This document shows, piece after piece, positions 1 to 7,839 of a stretch of DNA of 14,929 nucleotides. The stretch lies in assembly GCA_002721165.1 (NCBI GenBank), contig PBJS01000015.1, positions 39,091 to 54,019 on the forward strand. The letters are read 5' to 3'. The DNA comes from Legionellales bacterium. Its GTDB lineage: Bacteria > Pseudomonadota > Gammaproteobacteria > Eutrophobiales > Eutrophobiaceae. The notes under the pieces are model-generated. The model made no database searches. It was not told the DNA's origin and was given only the letters and a program-made list of their open reading frames with translations. Position 1 is the first letter of the stretch. Every line of letters starts with the position of its first letter. A program made the position numbers and the translations under genes.

Positions 1-714
1 ACAGACGCCGCACATAAATTAACCATACTTGGTTCAATTGCATTTGGAATGCCTCTGCAGTTTGATAAAACATATGTGGAAGGTATTGCAAAAATTAAGC
101 AGCAAGATGTTTTATATGCAGAAGAATTAGGCTATCGCATTAAACATATTGGTATTTCACGCAAAGTTGACAATGGAATCGAGCAACGTGTTCACCCAAC
201 ACTAATTCCAGAACGTCGTTTGATTGCTAACGTCGATGGTGTTATGAATGCTGTTTTAGTTAAAAGCGATGCTGTTGGGCCGACTCTTTATTATGGCGCT
301 GGTGCTGGTGCTGAGCCAACAGCTTCTGCAGTTGTTGCAGATATAGTCGATGTTGTTCGTGCATTAACAACTGATCCCGAAAATCGAGTACCTCACCTTG
401 CATTTCAGCCTGATGCACTTTCTGACATTAATATCTTACCAATTGAAGAGATTGAAACTGCTTACTATCTGCGTATGCATGCAATAGATAAACCTGGTGT
501 TGTAGCGGATGTCACAAAAATTTTAGGTGACTCCAACATTAGTATTGAAGCAATCTTACAAAAGGAGCCTCAGGGAAATGCGAGCTTCATTCCAGTAATT
601 TTTCTGACTGATTGCATAAAAGAAAGAGAAATGAATAGTGCTATTAAAAAAATTGAAAAATTAGATGCGATAGATGGAAAAGTTATGCGTATTCGTATGG
701 AAACATTTGGTTAG
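1..714 (+). CDS. hom: Homoserine dehydrogenase, C-terminal part (5' end outside window)
   Basis: This enzyme reduces aspartate semialdehyde to homoserine, the branch point to threonine and methionine, in the cytoplasm. The frame is open from base 1 (reading TDAAHKLTILGSIAFG), so the first ATG at 49 is internal and 237 C-terminal residues are visible. They hold the end of the catalytic domain (AAHKL, then HPTLIP, ANVDGVMNAV, YYGAGAGAEPTASAVVAD and DPENRVPHLAFQP). A C-terminal ACT domain starts near base 455 (YYLRMHAIDKPGVVADVTKIL), which in this family usually gives threonine feedback. The layout matches the monofunctional Hom type without an aspartokinase domain, about 430 residues in relatives, though the N-terminus is not visible here. 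thrC follows after 8 bases, so the two are almost certainly cotranscribed. Identification is by recalled family similarity and is strong. Confidence 0.95.
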   Translation, partial: TDAAHKLTILGSIAFGMPLQFDKTYVEGIAKIKQQDVLYAEELGYRIKHIGISRKVDNGIEQRVHPTLIPERRLIANVDGVMNAVLVKSDAVGPTLYYGAGAGAEPTASAVVADIVDVVRALTTDPENRVPHLAFQPDALSDINILPIEEIETAYYLRMHAIDKPGVVADVTKILGDSNISIEAILQKEPQGNASFIPVIFLTDCIKEREMNSAIKKIEKLDAIDGKVMRIRMETFG

Positions 715-722
715 ATAATTCA

Positions 723-1853
723 ATGGGTCCAAAAAATTATACAGGTTTAATCGAGCACTATCGTAGCCAGCTTCCGATGAATGAAGACACCAAAATAATT
801 AGTCTTGGTGAGGGTAATACTCCGTTAATTAAATTAAACAACATCGCGCCAAATAAATTTGTTGAGATCTATGTCAAATATGAGGGTTTAAACCCCACCG
901 GCTCTTTTAAAGACCGTGGCATGACAATGGCAGTTACTAAAGCAGTTGAAGAGGGCGCGAAGGCAATAATATGTGCGTCAACAGGTAATACTTCAGCTTC
1001 TGCAGCCGCTTATGCGGCACGCGCGGGTATAACAGCATTTGTTCTAATTCCTGAAGGTAAGATTGCACAGGGTAAATTGGCTCAGGCAATGATGGGGGGC
1101 GCAGTAGTACTTCAAATTAAAGGTAACTTTGATGAGGGGATGCAACTTGTTAAGGAGGTTGCAAACGAAGCACCGGTAACGATTGTTAATTCAATTAACC
1201 CATTTCGTTTACAAGGACAAAAGACAGCTGCTTTTGAAATAATAGAAGAATTAGGTAGAGCACCCGATTTTCATTGTCTCCCAGTTGGTAATGCCGGCAA
1301 TATTACAGCTCACTGGATCGGTTACAGTGAATTTGCCTGTAATAAAAATGAAAATGTTACTAAAGCCTGTGCTTATTGTGATGGCAATTGCCCTTTTACT
1401 ACTAGTCCTGTAGTAAGTACCCGTCCAAAAATGGTAGGTTATCAGGCAAGCGGGTCAGCTCCTTTTATGCGAGGAAAAATGGTTGATAAACCAGAAACCA
1501 TCGCAACTGCAATTAGAATCGGGCACCCTCAGTCATGGGATTATGCCTGGATTGTTAATAAGGAATCAGACGGATGGTTTGATGAGTGTAGTGACGAAGA
1601 AATCCTAACAACACAAAAAATGCTAGCAGAAAAGGAAGGTATATTTTGCGAACCTGCTTCAGCAATTTCATTGGCTGGTGCAATACGTGATATAGAAGCA
1701 GGGAAAATTCCTGAAAATAGTTGTGTTGTATGTACATTAACAGGACATGGACTGAAAGACCCTGATACAGCAATCCAGCAAAGTACGGCGCCTGTTGTCA
1801 AAGTCGAGGCTTCACTAGATCAAGTCAAATCAGCTATATTAGGTAATTTGTAA
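723..1853 (+). CDS. thrC: Threonine synthase with a cysteine-rich insertion
   Basis: This PLP enzyme converts O-phosphohomoserine to threonine, the step after Hom. The protein is 376 residues, the short ThrC class. The PLP lysine is K63 in NPTGSFKDRGM, and STGNTSASAAAYAARAG (86-102) and the glycine-rich PVGNAGN loop (187-193) are the phosphate-binding elements. RPKMVGYQASGSAPF and ATAIRIGHPQSW are typical of the family. Between YSEF and RPKMVGYQ, at about residues 204-233, there is extra sequence with C206, C216, C219 and C223 (CAYCDGNC core). Most short ThrC proteins I recall have only a short loop there, so this may be a metal site. The ATG at 723 lies 8 bases after hom and has no clear Shine-Dalgarno, which suggests coupled translation in a hom-thrC operon. 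Confidence 0.95.
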   Translation: MGPKNYTGLIEHYRSQLPMNEDTKIISLGEGNTPLIKLNNIAPNKFVEIYVKYEGLNPTGSFKDRGMTMAVTKAVEEGAKAIICASTGNTSASAAAYAARAGITAFVLIPEGKIAQGKLAQAMMGGAVVLQIKGNFDEGMQLVKEVANEAPVTIVNSINPFRLQGQKTAAFEIIEELGRAPDFHCLPVGNAGNITAHWIGYSEFACNKNENVTKACAYCDGNCPFTTSPVVSTRPKMVGYQASGSAPFMRGKMVDKPETIATAIRIGHPQSWDYAWIVNKESDGWFDECSDEEILTTQKMLAEKEGIFCEPASAISLAGAIRDIEAGKIPENSCVVCTLTGHGLKDPDTAIQQSTAPVVKVEASLDQVKSAILGNL

Positions 1854-1863
1854 GGATAAATTA

Positions 1864-1885
1864 ATGTGATGCTGTTTCATCACAT
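1864..1885 (+). repeat. Perfect 8-bp inverted repeat after thrC
   Basis: ATGTGATG at 1864-1871 and CATCACAT at 1878-1885 can pair over all 8 bases around a 6-base loop (CTGTTT). The repeat sits 10 bases after the thrC stop in the 80-base gap before the RpfE-like gene. There is no T-run on the 3' side, so it is not a classic intrinsic terminator. It could be an mRNA-stabilising 3' hairpin, a weak or factor-assisted terminator, or a protein-binding palindrome. Only the pairing is visible. Confidence 0.4.
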
Positions 1886-1933
1886 GATACGGTTCATTGG
1901 TTGTGATATTTCTAATTAATAGGATGCTCACTA

Positions 1934-2938
1934 ATGCGCAGCTTAACTATTTTTATTCCTGGTTTATTTGGGGCTGGTAACGCCTACCCTGATGATTTTC
2001 CAAATGTGCCCGCTTTACATTGGTTTATAAATAAGAGTAGGTATTATTCAGTAACAAGAAATTCATTTAGTTATTCATTGTGCGAACTATTTGGTTTAAA
2101 AGGAAACAATCAAAATGACCAGCCAATCGCTTCACTATCACGTTTAATTGATAGTAATCAACTTTCGGATGGTGCTTGGCTTAGAGTAGATCCTGCACAC
2201 ATTAGTCCTGATGGAAACCGTCTAAAATTGACTGATAGTACCCAATTCAAAATAACGCAGCATGATGCACTGGAGCTCGCTGCAGAAATTAACAATTTAT
2301 TAAAACCATATGATCTTGAATTAGAGGTACCATGCCCGACTCGATGGTATTTAAGGATTAAAGAAGATCTTAATTTGAAAACAACACCAATTGACTCTGT
2401 AGTTGGCCAAGATATTCTCCCTTTTATGCCAAAAATAGACGATAAAATAAATTTAGTTCAGTTAATTAATGATATTCAAATGACATTACATGACTTGCCG
2501 ATCAACATTAAACGTGAAGAAGAAAAAAAAATACCGATAAATAGTGTTTGGTTTTGGGGTTATGGCAAGCTTCCTGATATTCTTAAAAGAAATTGGTCTT
2601 TTGTATTTAGCGATGAAATTTTAGCAGAAGGCCTGGCAATGCTATCTGCAACACCATTTAGTAAGCTTCCAAAAGGATTTGATGACATCAATAATAAATC
2701 AGATTATTTAAATTTAATTGTAGTTAGTGATTTTGTTAAGTTTAGATATTGTTATGAATTCGATGAATGGGTTGAAATGTTAATGTGTTATGAAATAAAT
2801 TGGTTTACTCCATTATTCGAAGCTTTAAAAAGAAAGGAAATTGATGAGATAAAAATAGAGACAGATATAAATTCATTAACAATAAACCAAAATACAAAAT
2901 TTAATTTTTTTAAGAGAAAAAAGAGATTTATTTCATAA
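1934..2938 (+). CDS. RpfE-like protein of unknown function (COG4255 type)
   Basis: This 334-residue protein has no signal peptide or membrane segment. I recognise it as the family annotated as 'regulatory protein RpfE' or, loosely, as phosphoglycerate mutase-like. Conserved-looking blocks are AWLRVDPAHISPDGNRLKL (81-99), PCPTRWYLRI (133-142), INSVWFWGYGKLP (202-214), SDEILAEGLA (226-235), EINWFTPLFEALK (287-299) and a basic C-terminus (FFKRKKRF). I see no catalytic motif I can defend. The ATG at 1934 has AGGA 9 bases upstream. recJ follows after 12 bases, so the two probably share an mRNA. In Xanthomonas, rpfE also lies near recJ, prfB and a lysyl-tRNA synthetase gene in the rpf region, which supports the family call. 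The biochemical role is unknown. Confidence 0.7.
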   Translation: MRSLTIFIPGLFGAGNAYPDDFPNVPALHWFINKSRYYSVTRNSFSYSLCELFGLKGNNQNDQPIASLSRLIDSNQLSDGAWLRVDPAHISPDGNRLKLTDSTQFKITQHDALELAAEINNLLKPYDLELEVPCPTRWYLRIKEDLNLKTTPIDSVVGQDILPFMPKIDDKINLVQLINDIQMTLHDLPINIKREEEKKIPINSVWFWGYGKLPDILKRNWSFVFSDEILAEGLAMLSATPFSKLPKGFDDINNKSDYLNLIVVSDFVKFRYCYEFDEWVEMLMCYEINWFTPLFEALKRKEIDEIKIETDINSLTINQNTKFNFFKRKKRFIS

Positions 2939-2950
2939 AGAAGATTTTTT

Positions 2951-4681
2951 ATGTCAAATAAAAAAATAATTCATAGAAAAATACCGGGTAATATCAATCT
3001 TCCAGATACTATTCATCCAGTTTTAAGACGTATCTATGCATCAAGGAATATAAAGACAAGTAAAGATTTAGACTACTCACTCAGTTCTTTAATCCCATTC
3101 GACAAACTCAGCGGAATTAATGATGCAGTCAATTTATTAAGAGGCATGATAGAGGAGAATAGACGAATATTAATAGTTGCTGATTTTGATGCAGATGGCG
3201 CAACAAGCTGTGCATTGGCAATACGTGGTTTGACAACAATGGGGGCTAAGGATGTTATCTATGTTGTGCCTAATCGATTTGAGCATGGTTATGGTTTATC
3301 TCCGGAAATAGTGAATGTTGCCTTAGAATATGATCCAGATTTAATTGTGACCGTTGATAATGGAATTTCCAGTATTCAAGGAGTCGAATATGCAAGAAAA
3401 AATGGTGTTAAGGTATTAATCACAGATCATCATTTACCAAGCGACAAATTACCAAATGCTGATGTAATTATAAATCCACAGCTTTTAGGCGATAAATTTC
3501 CGAGTAAAAATTTAGCAGGAGTTGGTGTTATCTTTTATATCCTTTTGGCGCTGCGTGCAAAATTAAAAGAAGAAAACTGGTTTGAAAAAAATAATATTGA
3601 TTATCCTAACTTAGCAAACTTTCTTGATTTGGTTGCTTTAGGCACAATTGCCGATCTTGTCCCACTTGATAAAAATAATAGAACGATGGTCACGCATGGT
3701 TTAAGGCTTATGAAAAAAAATAAATCAAAGGTAGGTATTAATGCATTGTTAAATCAATCAGGAAGAAAATTGAGTACGTTAACATCTACAGATCTCAGTT
3801 TTGCAATTGCTCCTAGGTTAAATGCGGCAGGTCGTCTGACTGATATGTCACTCGGTATCGAATGTTTACTAACTGATAGCGAAGAGAGTGCAGTAGAAAT
3901 TGCAAAGAAACTTGATAGGCTTAATATAGAAAGGCGTCAGATCCAGAATGATATGCAAGAACAGGCTTTAGTTGAATTAGAAAAGTATTCGCATAGTGCT
4001 TCGGAGGAAATTCCCAATAGCATTTGTGTATATAATGAAGATTGGCATCAGGGTGTTGTTGGCATATTGGCATCCAAGATTAAAGAGAAATTTAATAGGC
4101 CTGTTGTAGTTTTTGCAAGTGAAAATGAGAATACTCTTAAAGGTTCTGCACGATCTATAAGTGAGTTACATATAAAGGATGTATTTGATGAAGTTGCAAG
4201 ACTCAGTCCTGAATTATTACTAACATATGGCGGCCATGCTATGGCAGCAGGTTTGACTATAGAAAAAAAACAGTTCGATAATTTTTCAAGTACGTTTGAT
4301 AAAGTTGTAAGCAAAAATATCTCTTCTGAAAAGTTGGAAAATAAATATATAACAGATGGGGAGTTATCAGATGACGATTTTACAGTACCATTAGCGTTAG
4401 CCATTCAAAATTCTGGTCCCTGGGGGCAATCTTTTCCAGAGCCAACATTTGCGGGCCAATTTGAAATATTAGATAAACGCATTGTCGGAGGAAACCACCT
4501 TAAGCTTAAACTTCAATCAAGTAATAATAATATGAAACTTGATGCAATTGCATTTAATACTACTGATAAAAATTGGCCTTCAAAATCTGAACAAATTCTC
4601 ACAACTTATCGTCTAGGTATTAATGAATATCAAGGTAATAGCAAACTTCAATTATTTATCGAGCATATAGAGCCAGTTTAA
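2951..4681 (+). CDS. recJ: Single-stranded-DNA-specific 5'-3' exonuclease RecJ
   Basis: RecJ degrades single-stranded DNA 5' to 3' in RecF-pathway recombination, mismatch repair and base-excision repair. At 576 residues the protein has normal length. The DHH phosphoesterase motifs are present in order: VADFDADGATSC (D78, D80, D82), TVDNGIS (D136), ITDHHLP (D159-H160-H161), INPQ, and LGTIADLVPL (D235). The DHHA1 motif GGHAMAAG lies at 427-434, followed by a C-terminal OB-type domain (FEILDKRIVGGNHLKLKL). All metal ligands expected for the family appear intact. It is encoded 12 bases downstream of the RpfE-like gene, with a weak AAGAAG upstream of the ATG. prfB follows after 70 bases, an arrangement also seen as recJ-prfB-lysS in E. 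coli. Confidence 0.96.
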   Translation: MSNKKIIHRKIPGNINLPDTIHPVLRRIYASRNIKTSKDLDYSLSSLIPFDKLSGINDAVNLLRGMIEENRRILIVADFDADGATSCALAIRGLTTMGAKDVIYVVPNRFEHGYGLSPEIVNVALEYDPDLIVTVDNGISSIQGVEYARKNGVKVLITDHHLPSDKLPNADVIINPQLLGDKFPSKNLAGVGVIFYILLALRAKLKEENWFEKNNIDYPNLANFLDLVALGTIADLVPLDKNNRTMVTHGLRLMKKNKSKVGINALLNQSGRKLSTLTSTDLSFAIAPRLNAAGRLTDMSLGIECLLTDSEESAVEIAKKLDRLNIERRQIQNDMQEQALVELEKYSHSASEEIPNSICVYNEDWHQGVVGILASKIKEKFNRPVVVFASENENTLKGSARSISELHIKDVFDEVARLSPELLLTYGGHAMAAGLTIEKKQFDNFSSTFDKVVSKNISSEKLENKYITDGELSDDDFTVPLALAIQNSGPWGQSFPEPTFAGQFEILDKRIVGGNHLKLKLQSSNNNMKLDAIAFNTTDKNWPSKSEQILTTYRLGINEYQGNSKLQLFIEHIEPV

Positions 4682-4700
4682 TTTTTTATTACTATTCAAT

Positions 4701-4730
4701 TACTTTGCATTATAATAAACTACTTTGCAT
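4701..4730 (+). promoter_or_regulatory. Candidate prfB promoter: perfect -10 between two 10-bp direct repeats
   Basis: TACTTTGCAT occurs identically at 4701-4710 and 4721-4730, a 20-base period or about two helical turns. A perfect -10 hexamer, TATAAT, lies between them at 4711-4716. No good -35 hexamer sits at the right distance (4688-4693 is ATTACT). The copies could be half-sites for a regulator or coincidence in AT-rich DNA. The prfB start is 35 bases beyond the -10. Confidence 0.4.
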
Positions 4731-4751
4731 AATTATTAGGCCTTTAGTTAA

Positions 4752-5853
4752 ATGCTAGAAATAAATCCACTTCTAAATAGAATCTCTGATATGAAATCCC
4801 GTATTCAATCACTTAGGGGGTATCTTTGAATACGAAGAGAAGTCTGAACGTTTAATAGAAGTATTACGAGAATTAGAGCAGCCTGATGTATGGAATAATC
4901 CAGAATTGGCACAGAGACTTGGTAAAGAACGTGCAGACCTTGAAAACATAGTCAATACAATAGACTCTTTAGAAAATTCACTTACAGAATCATTAGAATT
5001 TCTAAAACTTGCAGAAGAGGAAGATAATGATGAAGAGACTATTGCAGCCGTACTAGATGATCTTGAAACCAGTGAAGAGAAGCTGAGTAAGCTTGAATTT
5101 CGTCGTATGTTCTCAGGAGATATGGATGCAAATAATGCGTTTGTTGATATTCAATCAGGATCAGGCGGAACTGAAGCGCAGGATTGGGCAGATATGTTAC
5201 TTCGAATGTATTTACGCTGGGGTGAGAAGCACGATTTTAAAACAGAATTATTAGAAGTATCGCCTGGTGATGTTGCTGGTATAAAAAGTGCGACTATCCG
5301 GTATATTGGCGACCATGCTTTTGGTTGGTTGCGTACCGAAACAGGCGTGCATCGTCTGGTTAGAAAATCTCCATTTGATTCGGGAAACCGTCGTCACACA
5401 TCATTTGCTTCTGTCTTTGTCTCACCAGAGATTGATGACAGTATTGAAATTGATATTAATCCAGCAGATATCCGTCTTGATACTTACCGGGCAAGTGGTG
5501 CGGGTGGTCAGCATGTTAATAAAACGGATTCAGCGGTCAGGTTAACTCATATCCCAAGTGGTATTGTCGTACAATGTCAGAGCGATCGTTCTCAACACAA
5601 AAACAAAGACTATGCTATGAAACAGTTAAGAGCTAAATTATATGAATTCGAAATGCAAAAACTTAACTCAGAAAAACAGGCGCTGGAAGATTCAAAGGCT
5701 GATATAGGGTGGGGTAGTCAGATAAGATCATATGTGCTTGACCAATCACGAATTAAAGATTTAAGGACTTCGGTTGAAACGGGAAATACACAAGCAGTAT
5801 TGGATGGCGATCTGGATACTTTTATTGAGGCAAGCCTAAAAAGTGGACTATAA
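4752..5853 (+). CDS. prfB: Peptide chain release factor 2 (programmed +1 frameshift)
   Basis: RF2 recognises UGA and UAA in the ribosomal A site and triggers peptide release. The gene is read as 4752-4826 (25 codons, ending LRGYL), then a +1 shift past base 4827, then 4828-5853 (starting EYEEKSERL), giving 366 residues against about 365 in E. coli. The stop-recognition tripeptide SPF is at 206-208 and the catalytic GGQ at 251-253. Residue 247 is alanine, matching the common, more active RF2 form at E. coli position 246. RRMFSGD and GSGGTEAQDWA are also typical. Treating only the long second frame as the gene would lose the first 51 residues (the 25 before the shift and 26 after it). AGG lies about 11 bases before the ATG. 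lysS follows after 71 bases, as in E. coli. Confidence 0.96.
4815..4829 (+). promoter_or_regulatory. RF2 programmed +1 frameshift site
   Basis: The site reads AGG GGG TAT CTT TGA, identical to the E. coli prfB slip site through the stop codon. The AGGGGG stimulator acts as an internal Shine-Dalgarno. The slippery CTT (4824-4826) shifts to TTT over the in-frame TGA at 4827-4829. The family mechanism is autoregulation: scarce RF2 slows termination at UGA and favours the shift that makes more RF2. The base after TGA is A here, where E. coli has C. Confidence 0.95.
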
Positions 5854-5924
5854 CCTTCATATCGTAGAATATAGCCTCTTTACTAAAACCTACTTTCTTT
5901 GGAATACATGATACAAATAATTAT

Positions 5925-7412
5925 ATGAACGCCGAGAGTGAAAACGATTTAATTGCACAGCGACGTCAGGATTTGGACGAGTTAAGGAAAGCTGGTAATG
6001 CATACAACAATCAGTTTAAGCGTGACTCATTGGCACTTGATTTACATACACAATATGAAAAAAAATCTAAAGAAGAACTCGAAAATGAATCTATAAAAGT
6101 TGCTGTTGCGGGCCGAATAATGAGTCGTAGAATTATGGGCAAAGCATCATTTGCACATATACAAGATATGTCTGGCAAAATTCAATTATATGTAAGACGA
6201 GATGATTTACCTGACGGCCTCTATAACGATGGATTTAAGAAGTGGGATGTTGGTGATATTGTTGGAGCGACTGGTGTCGTGATGAAGACAAATAAAGGTG
6301 AGCTGAGTGTTCATGTTGATTCAATTGAGCTGCTGACCAAATCTCTACAACCATTACCAGAAAAATTTCATGGCTTAACAGACCAAGAAATTCGATATAG
6401 ACAACGTTACGTTGATTTAATTATGAATGAGGAGACTCGAAATACATTTAAGATTCGTTCCCAAGTCATAGAATTTTTACGTTCATATCTGAAGAATGAG
6501 AATTATATAGAAGTTGAAACACCAATGATGCATGTTATTCCAGGTGGTGCTACTGCGAAACCATTTACTACTCATCATAATAGCTTGGATATGGAACTCT
6601 TTCTTCGTATTGCTCCAGAATTATATTTGAAACGTTTGGTTGTTGGCGGTTTTGAGAAAGTTTTTGAGATCAACCGAAGTTTTCGCAATGAGGGTTTATC
6701 GCCTCGCCATAATCCAGAATTTACAATGCTTGAATTCTATCAGGCCTATTCTGACTATGAAGGCCTTATGAATCTTACTGAGGATATGATGCGTGAGTTG
6801 ACCACAAACCTTTTCGACAGTCATGAGATTACTTATCAAGAAAAGTTATATGATTTAGGGAAACCTTTTGATCGAATGACCGTATTTGAGTCTATATTAA
6901 AACATAATGAAAACATAAATAATGATGACCTACAATCACTGGACAAGATTCGTAATATTGCTGGAAAACTAGACATTCCAATCGAAGATAATTATGGGTT
7001 GGGAAAAATTCAAATAGAAATTTTTGAAAAAACAGTAGAATCAAAGTTATTATCACCAACATTTATCACTCAGTTTCCAACTGAGGTTTCACCGCTTGCA
7101 AGAAAAAATAATAATAATCCTTTTGTAACCGACAGATTCGAGTTTTTTATTGCCGGACGTGAAATTGCTAATGGCTTTTCAGAATTAAATGATCCCGAGG
7201 ATCAAGCAGAGCGTTTTAAAAAGCAAGTTGAAGAAAAAAATGCCGGGGATGCCGAAGCAATGCATTTTGATGATGACTATATAAAGGCGCTTGAATATGG
7301 GATGCCGCCAACCGCGGGTGAGGGTATTGGTATTGATAGGTTAGTTATGTTTTTAACTGATTCTTCATCAATCAGAGATGTAATTTTATTTCCTCATATG
7401 AGACAAAAGTAA
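5925..7412 (+). CDS. lysS: Lysyl-tRNA synthetase, class II
   Basis: This enzyme activates lysine with ATP and charges tRNA-Lys in the cytoplasm. The protein is 495 residues, the normal bacterial length. An N-terminal OB-fold anticodon-binding domain (VAVAGRIMSRRIMGKASFAH at about 63-82, then QLYVRRDDLP) precedes the class II catalytic core. The core contains RQRYVDLI, motif 2 (FRNEGLSPRHNPEFTMLEFYQAY, from about residue 253), ANGFSELNDP and motif 3 (GEGIGIDRLVMFLTDS, from about residue 464). No domain is missing. The ATG at 5925 has only a weak ribosome binding site. The prfB-lysS adjacency is conserved with E. coli and Xanthomonas. Confidence 0.97.
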   Translation: MNAESENDLIAQRRQDLDELRKAGNAYNNQFKRDSLALDLHTQYEKKSKEELENESIKVAVAGRIMSRRIMGKASFAHIQDMSGKIQLYVRRDDLPDGLYNDGFKKWDVGDIVGATGVVMKTNKGELSVHVDSIELLTKSLQPLPEKFHGLTDQEIRYRQRYVDLIMNEETRNTFKIRSQVIEFLRSYLKNENYIEVETPMMHVIPGGATAKPFTTHHNSLDMELFLRIAPELYLKRLVVGGFEKVFEINRSFRNEGLSPRHNPEFTMLEFYQAYSDYEGLMNLTEDMMRELTTNLFDSHEITYQEKLYDLGKPFDRMTVFESILKHNENINNDDLQSLDKIRNIAGKLDIPIEDNYGLGKIQIEIFEKTVESKLLSPTFITQFPTEVSPLARKNNNNPFVTDRFEFFIAGREIANGFSELNDPEDQAERFKKQVEEKNAGDAEAMHFDDDYIKALEYGMPPTAGEGIGIDRLVMFLTDSSSIRDVILFPHMRQK

Positions 7413-7512
7413 TTCTTATCGCATATACTGCTTTTGATAAATCAACTTTTGAACAAAGCAATATGTAATATGTCTTATAAATATAGTATTTGATTTTTTT
7501 GGAGACTTTAAC
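7413..7512 (+). promoter_or_regulatory. AT-rich leader upstream of the hvfA-like gene
   Basis: This 100-base gap separates lysS from the RiPP precursor gene and is the natural place for the cassette's promoter. It holds -10-like hexamers TATAAA (7476-7481) and TATAGT (7482-7487), and TTGAAC at 7449-7454, but the spacing to TTGAAC is too long for a standard sigma-70 pair. I see no clear palindromic operator, Fur-like box or ECF-type motif. GGAG at 7501-7504 gives a strong Shine-Dalgarno 8 bases before the ATG, stronger than at most neighbouring genes. Confidence 0.35.
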
Positions 7513-7809
7513 ATGGTAAAAAAAAATAAAATCAGTCCATTAACTTCAGCACTTGGAGCAAGTTTCACTATAAGCTTAGCATTAAGCCCTATTGCTCATG
7601 CAACTGACAATCCTTTTGAAGTTACTTCGCTAAGTAGTGGTTATATGGTTGCCGATGGTCATGAAGGTAAGTGTGGTGAAGGTAAGTGTGGTGAAGGTAA
7701 GTGTGGTGAAGGTAAGTGTGGTGAAGGTAAGTGTGGTGACAAGAAATCCAGCGATAGCAAAAAAGATAAAAAAGAGGGTGAAGGTAAGTGTGGGGGCAAT
7801 AAAAGCTGA
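7513..7809 (+). CDS. hvfA: HvfA-type secreted RiPP precursor with six EGKCG motifs
   Basis: This 98-residue protein is probably the substrate peptide of the next two genes. Residues 1-30 form a Sec signal peptide: a basic start (MVKKNK), a hydrophobic core and a likely signal peptidase I cut after AHA. A short conserved-looking segment follows (NPFEV, LSSGYMVADGH). Five contiguous EGKCG units occupy 51-75, then a charged Lys/Ser/Asp linker (76-89), then a sixth EGKCG at 90-94 near the end. All six cysteines (C54, C59, C64, C69, C74, C93) lie in this motif and there are none elsewhere. In Haemophilus HvfA such cysteines are reported to be converted by the MNIO enzyme to oxazolone/thioamide groups that bind copper. 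The modification and metal here are inferred from that family. The gene has a strong GGAG ribosome binding site, so the precursor may be made in excess over its enzymes. Confidence 0.88.
   Translation: MVKKNKISPLTSALGASFTISLALSPIAHATDNPFEVTSLSSGYMVADGHEGKCGEGKCGEGKCGEGKCGEGKCGDKKSSDSKKDKKEGEGKCGGNKS
7663..7737 (+). repeat. Five identical 15-bp coding repeats (EGKCG units)
   Basis: The unit GAAGGTAAGTGTGGT is repeated head to tail five times without a single base change (starts 7663, 7678, 7693, 7708, 7723). A sixth copy at 7780-7794 differs only in its last base (GGG for GGT). Base-perfect identity, including third codon positions, suggests recent expansion or homogenisation by slippage or recombination. 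Copy number may therefore vary among strains. Confidence 0.97.
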
Positions 7810-7839
7810 TCTTACTGTTTTAAAAATTACATAATTGAA

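Noticed and set aside
4906..5853. prfB as a 315-residue truncated or frame-broken gene
   Set aside because: The missing N-terminus is encoded at 4752-4826 and 4828-4905, joined by the classic RF2 slip site, so the interruption is programmed and not a mutation.
7663..7794. CRISPR-like or microsatellite noncoding repeat
   Set aside because: Units are contiguous 15-mers with no spacers, in frame with a signal-peptide ORF, and encode the known EGKCG motif.
7637..7834. Open frame inside the repeat region with VSVVK repeats
   Set aside because: It is a frame-shifted reading of the same tandem repeat, with no family resemblance and no ribosome binding site.
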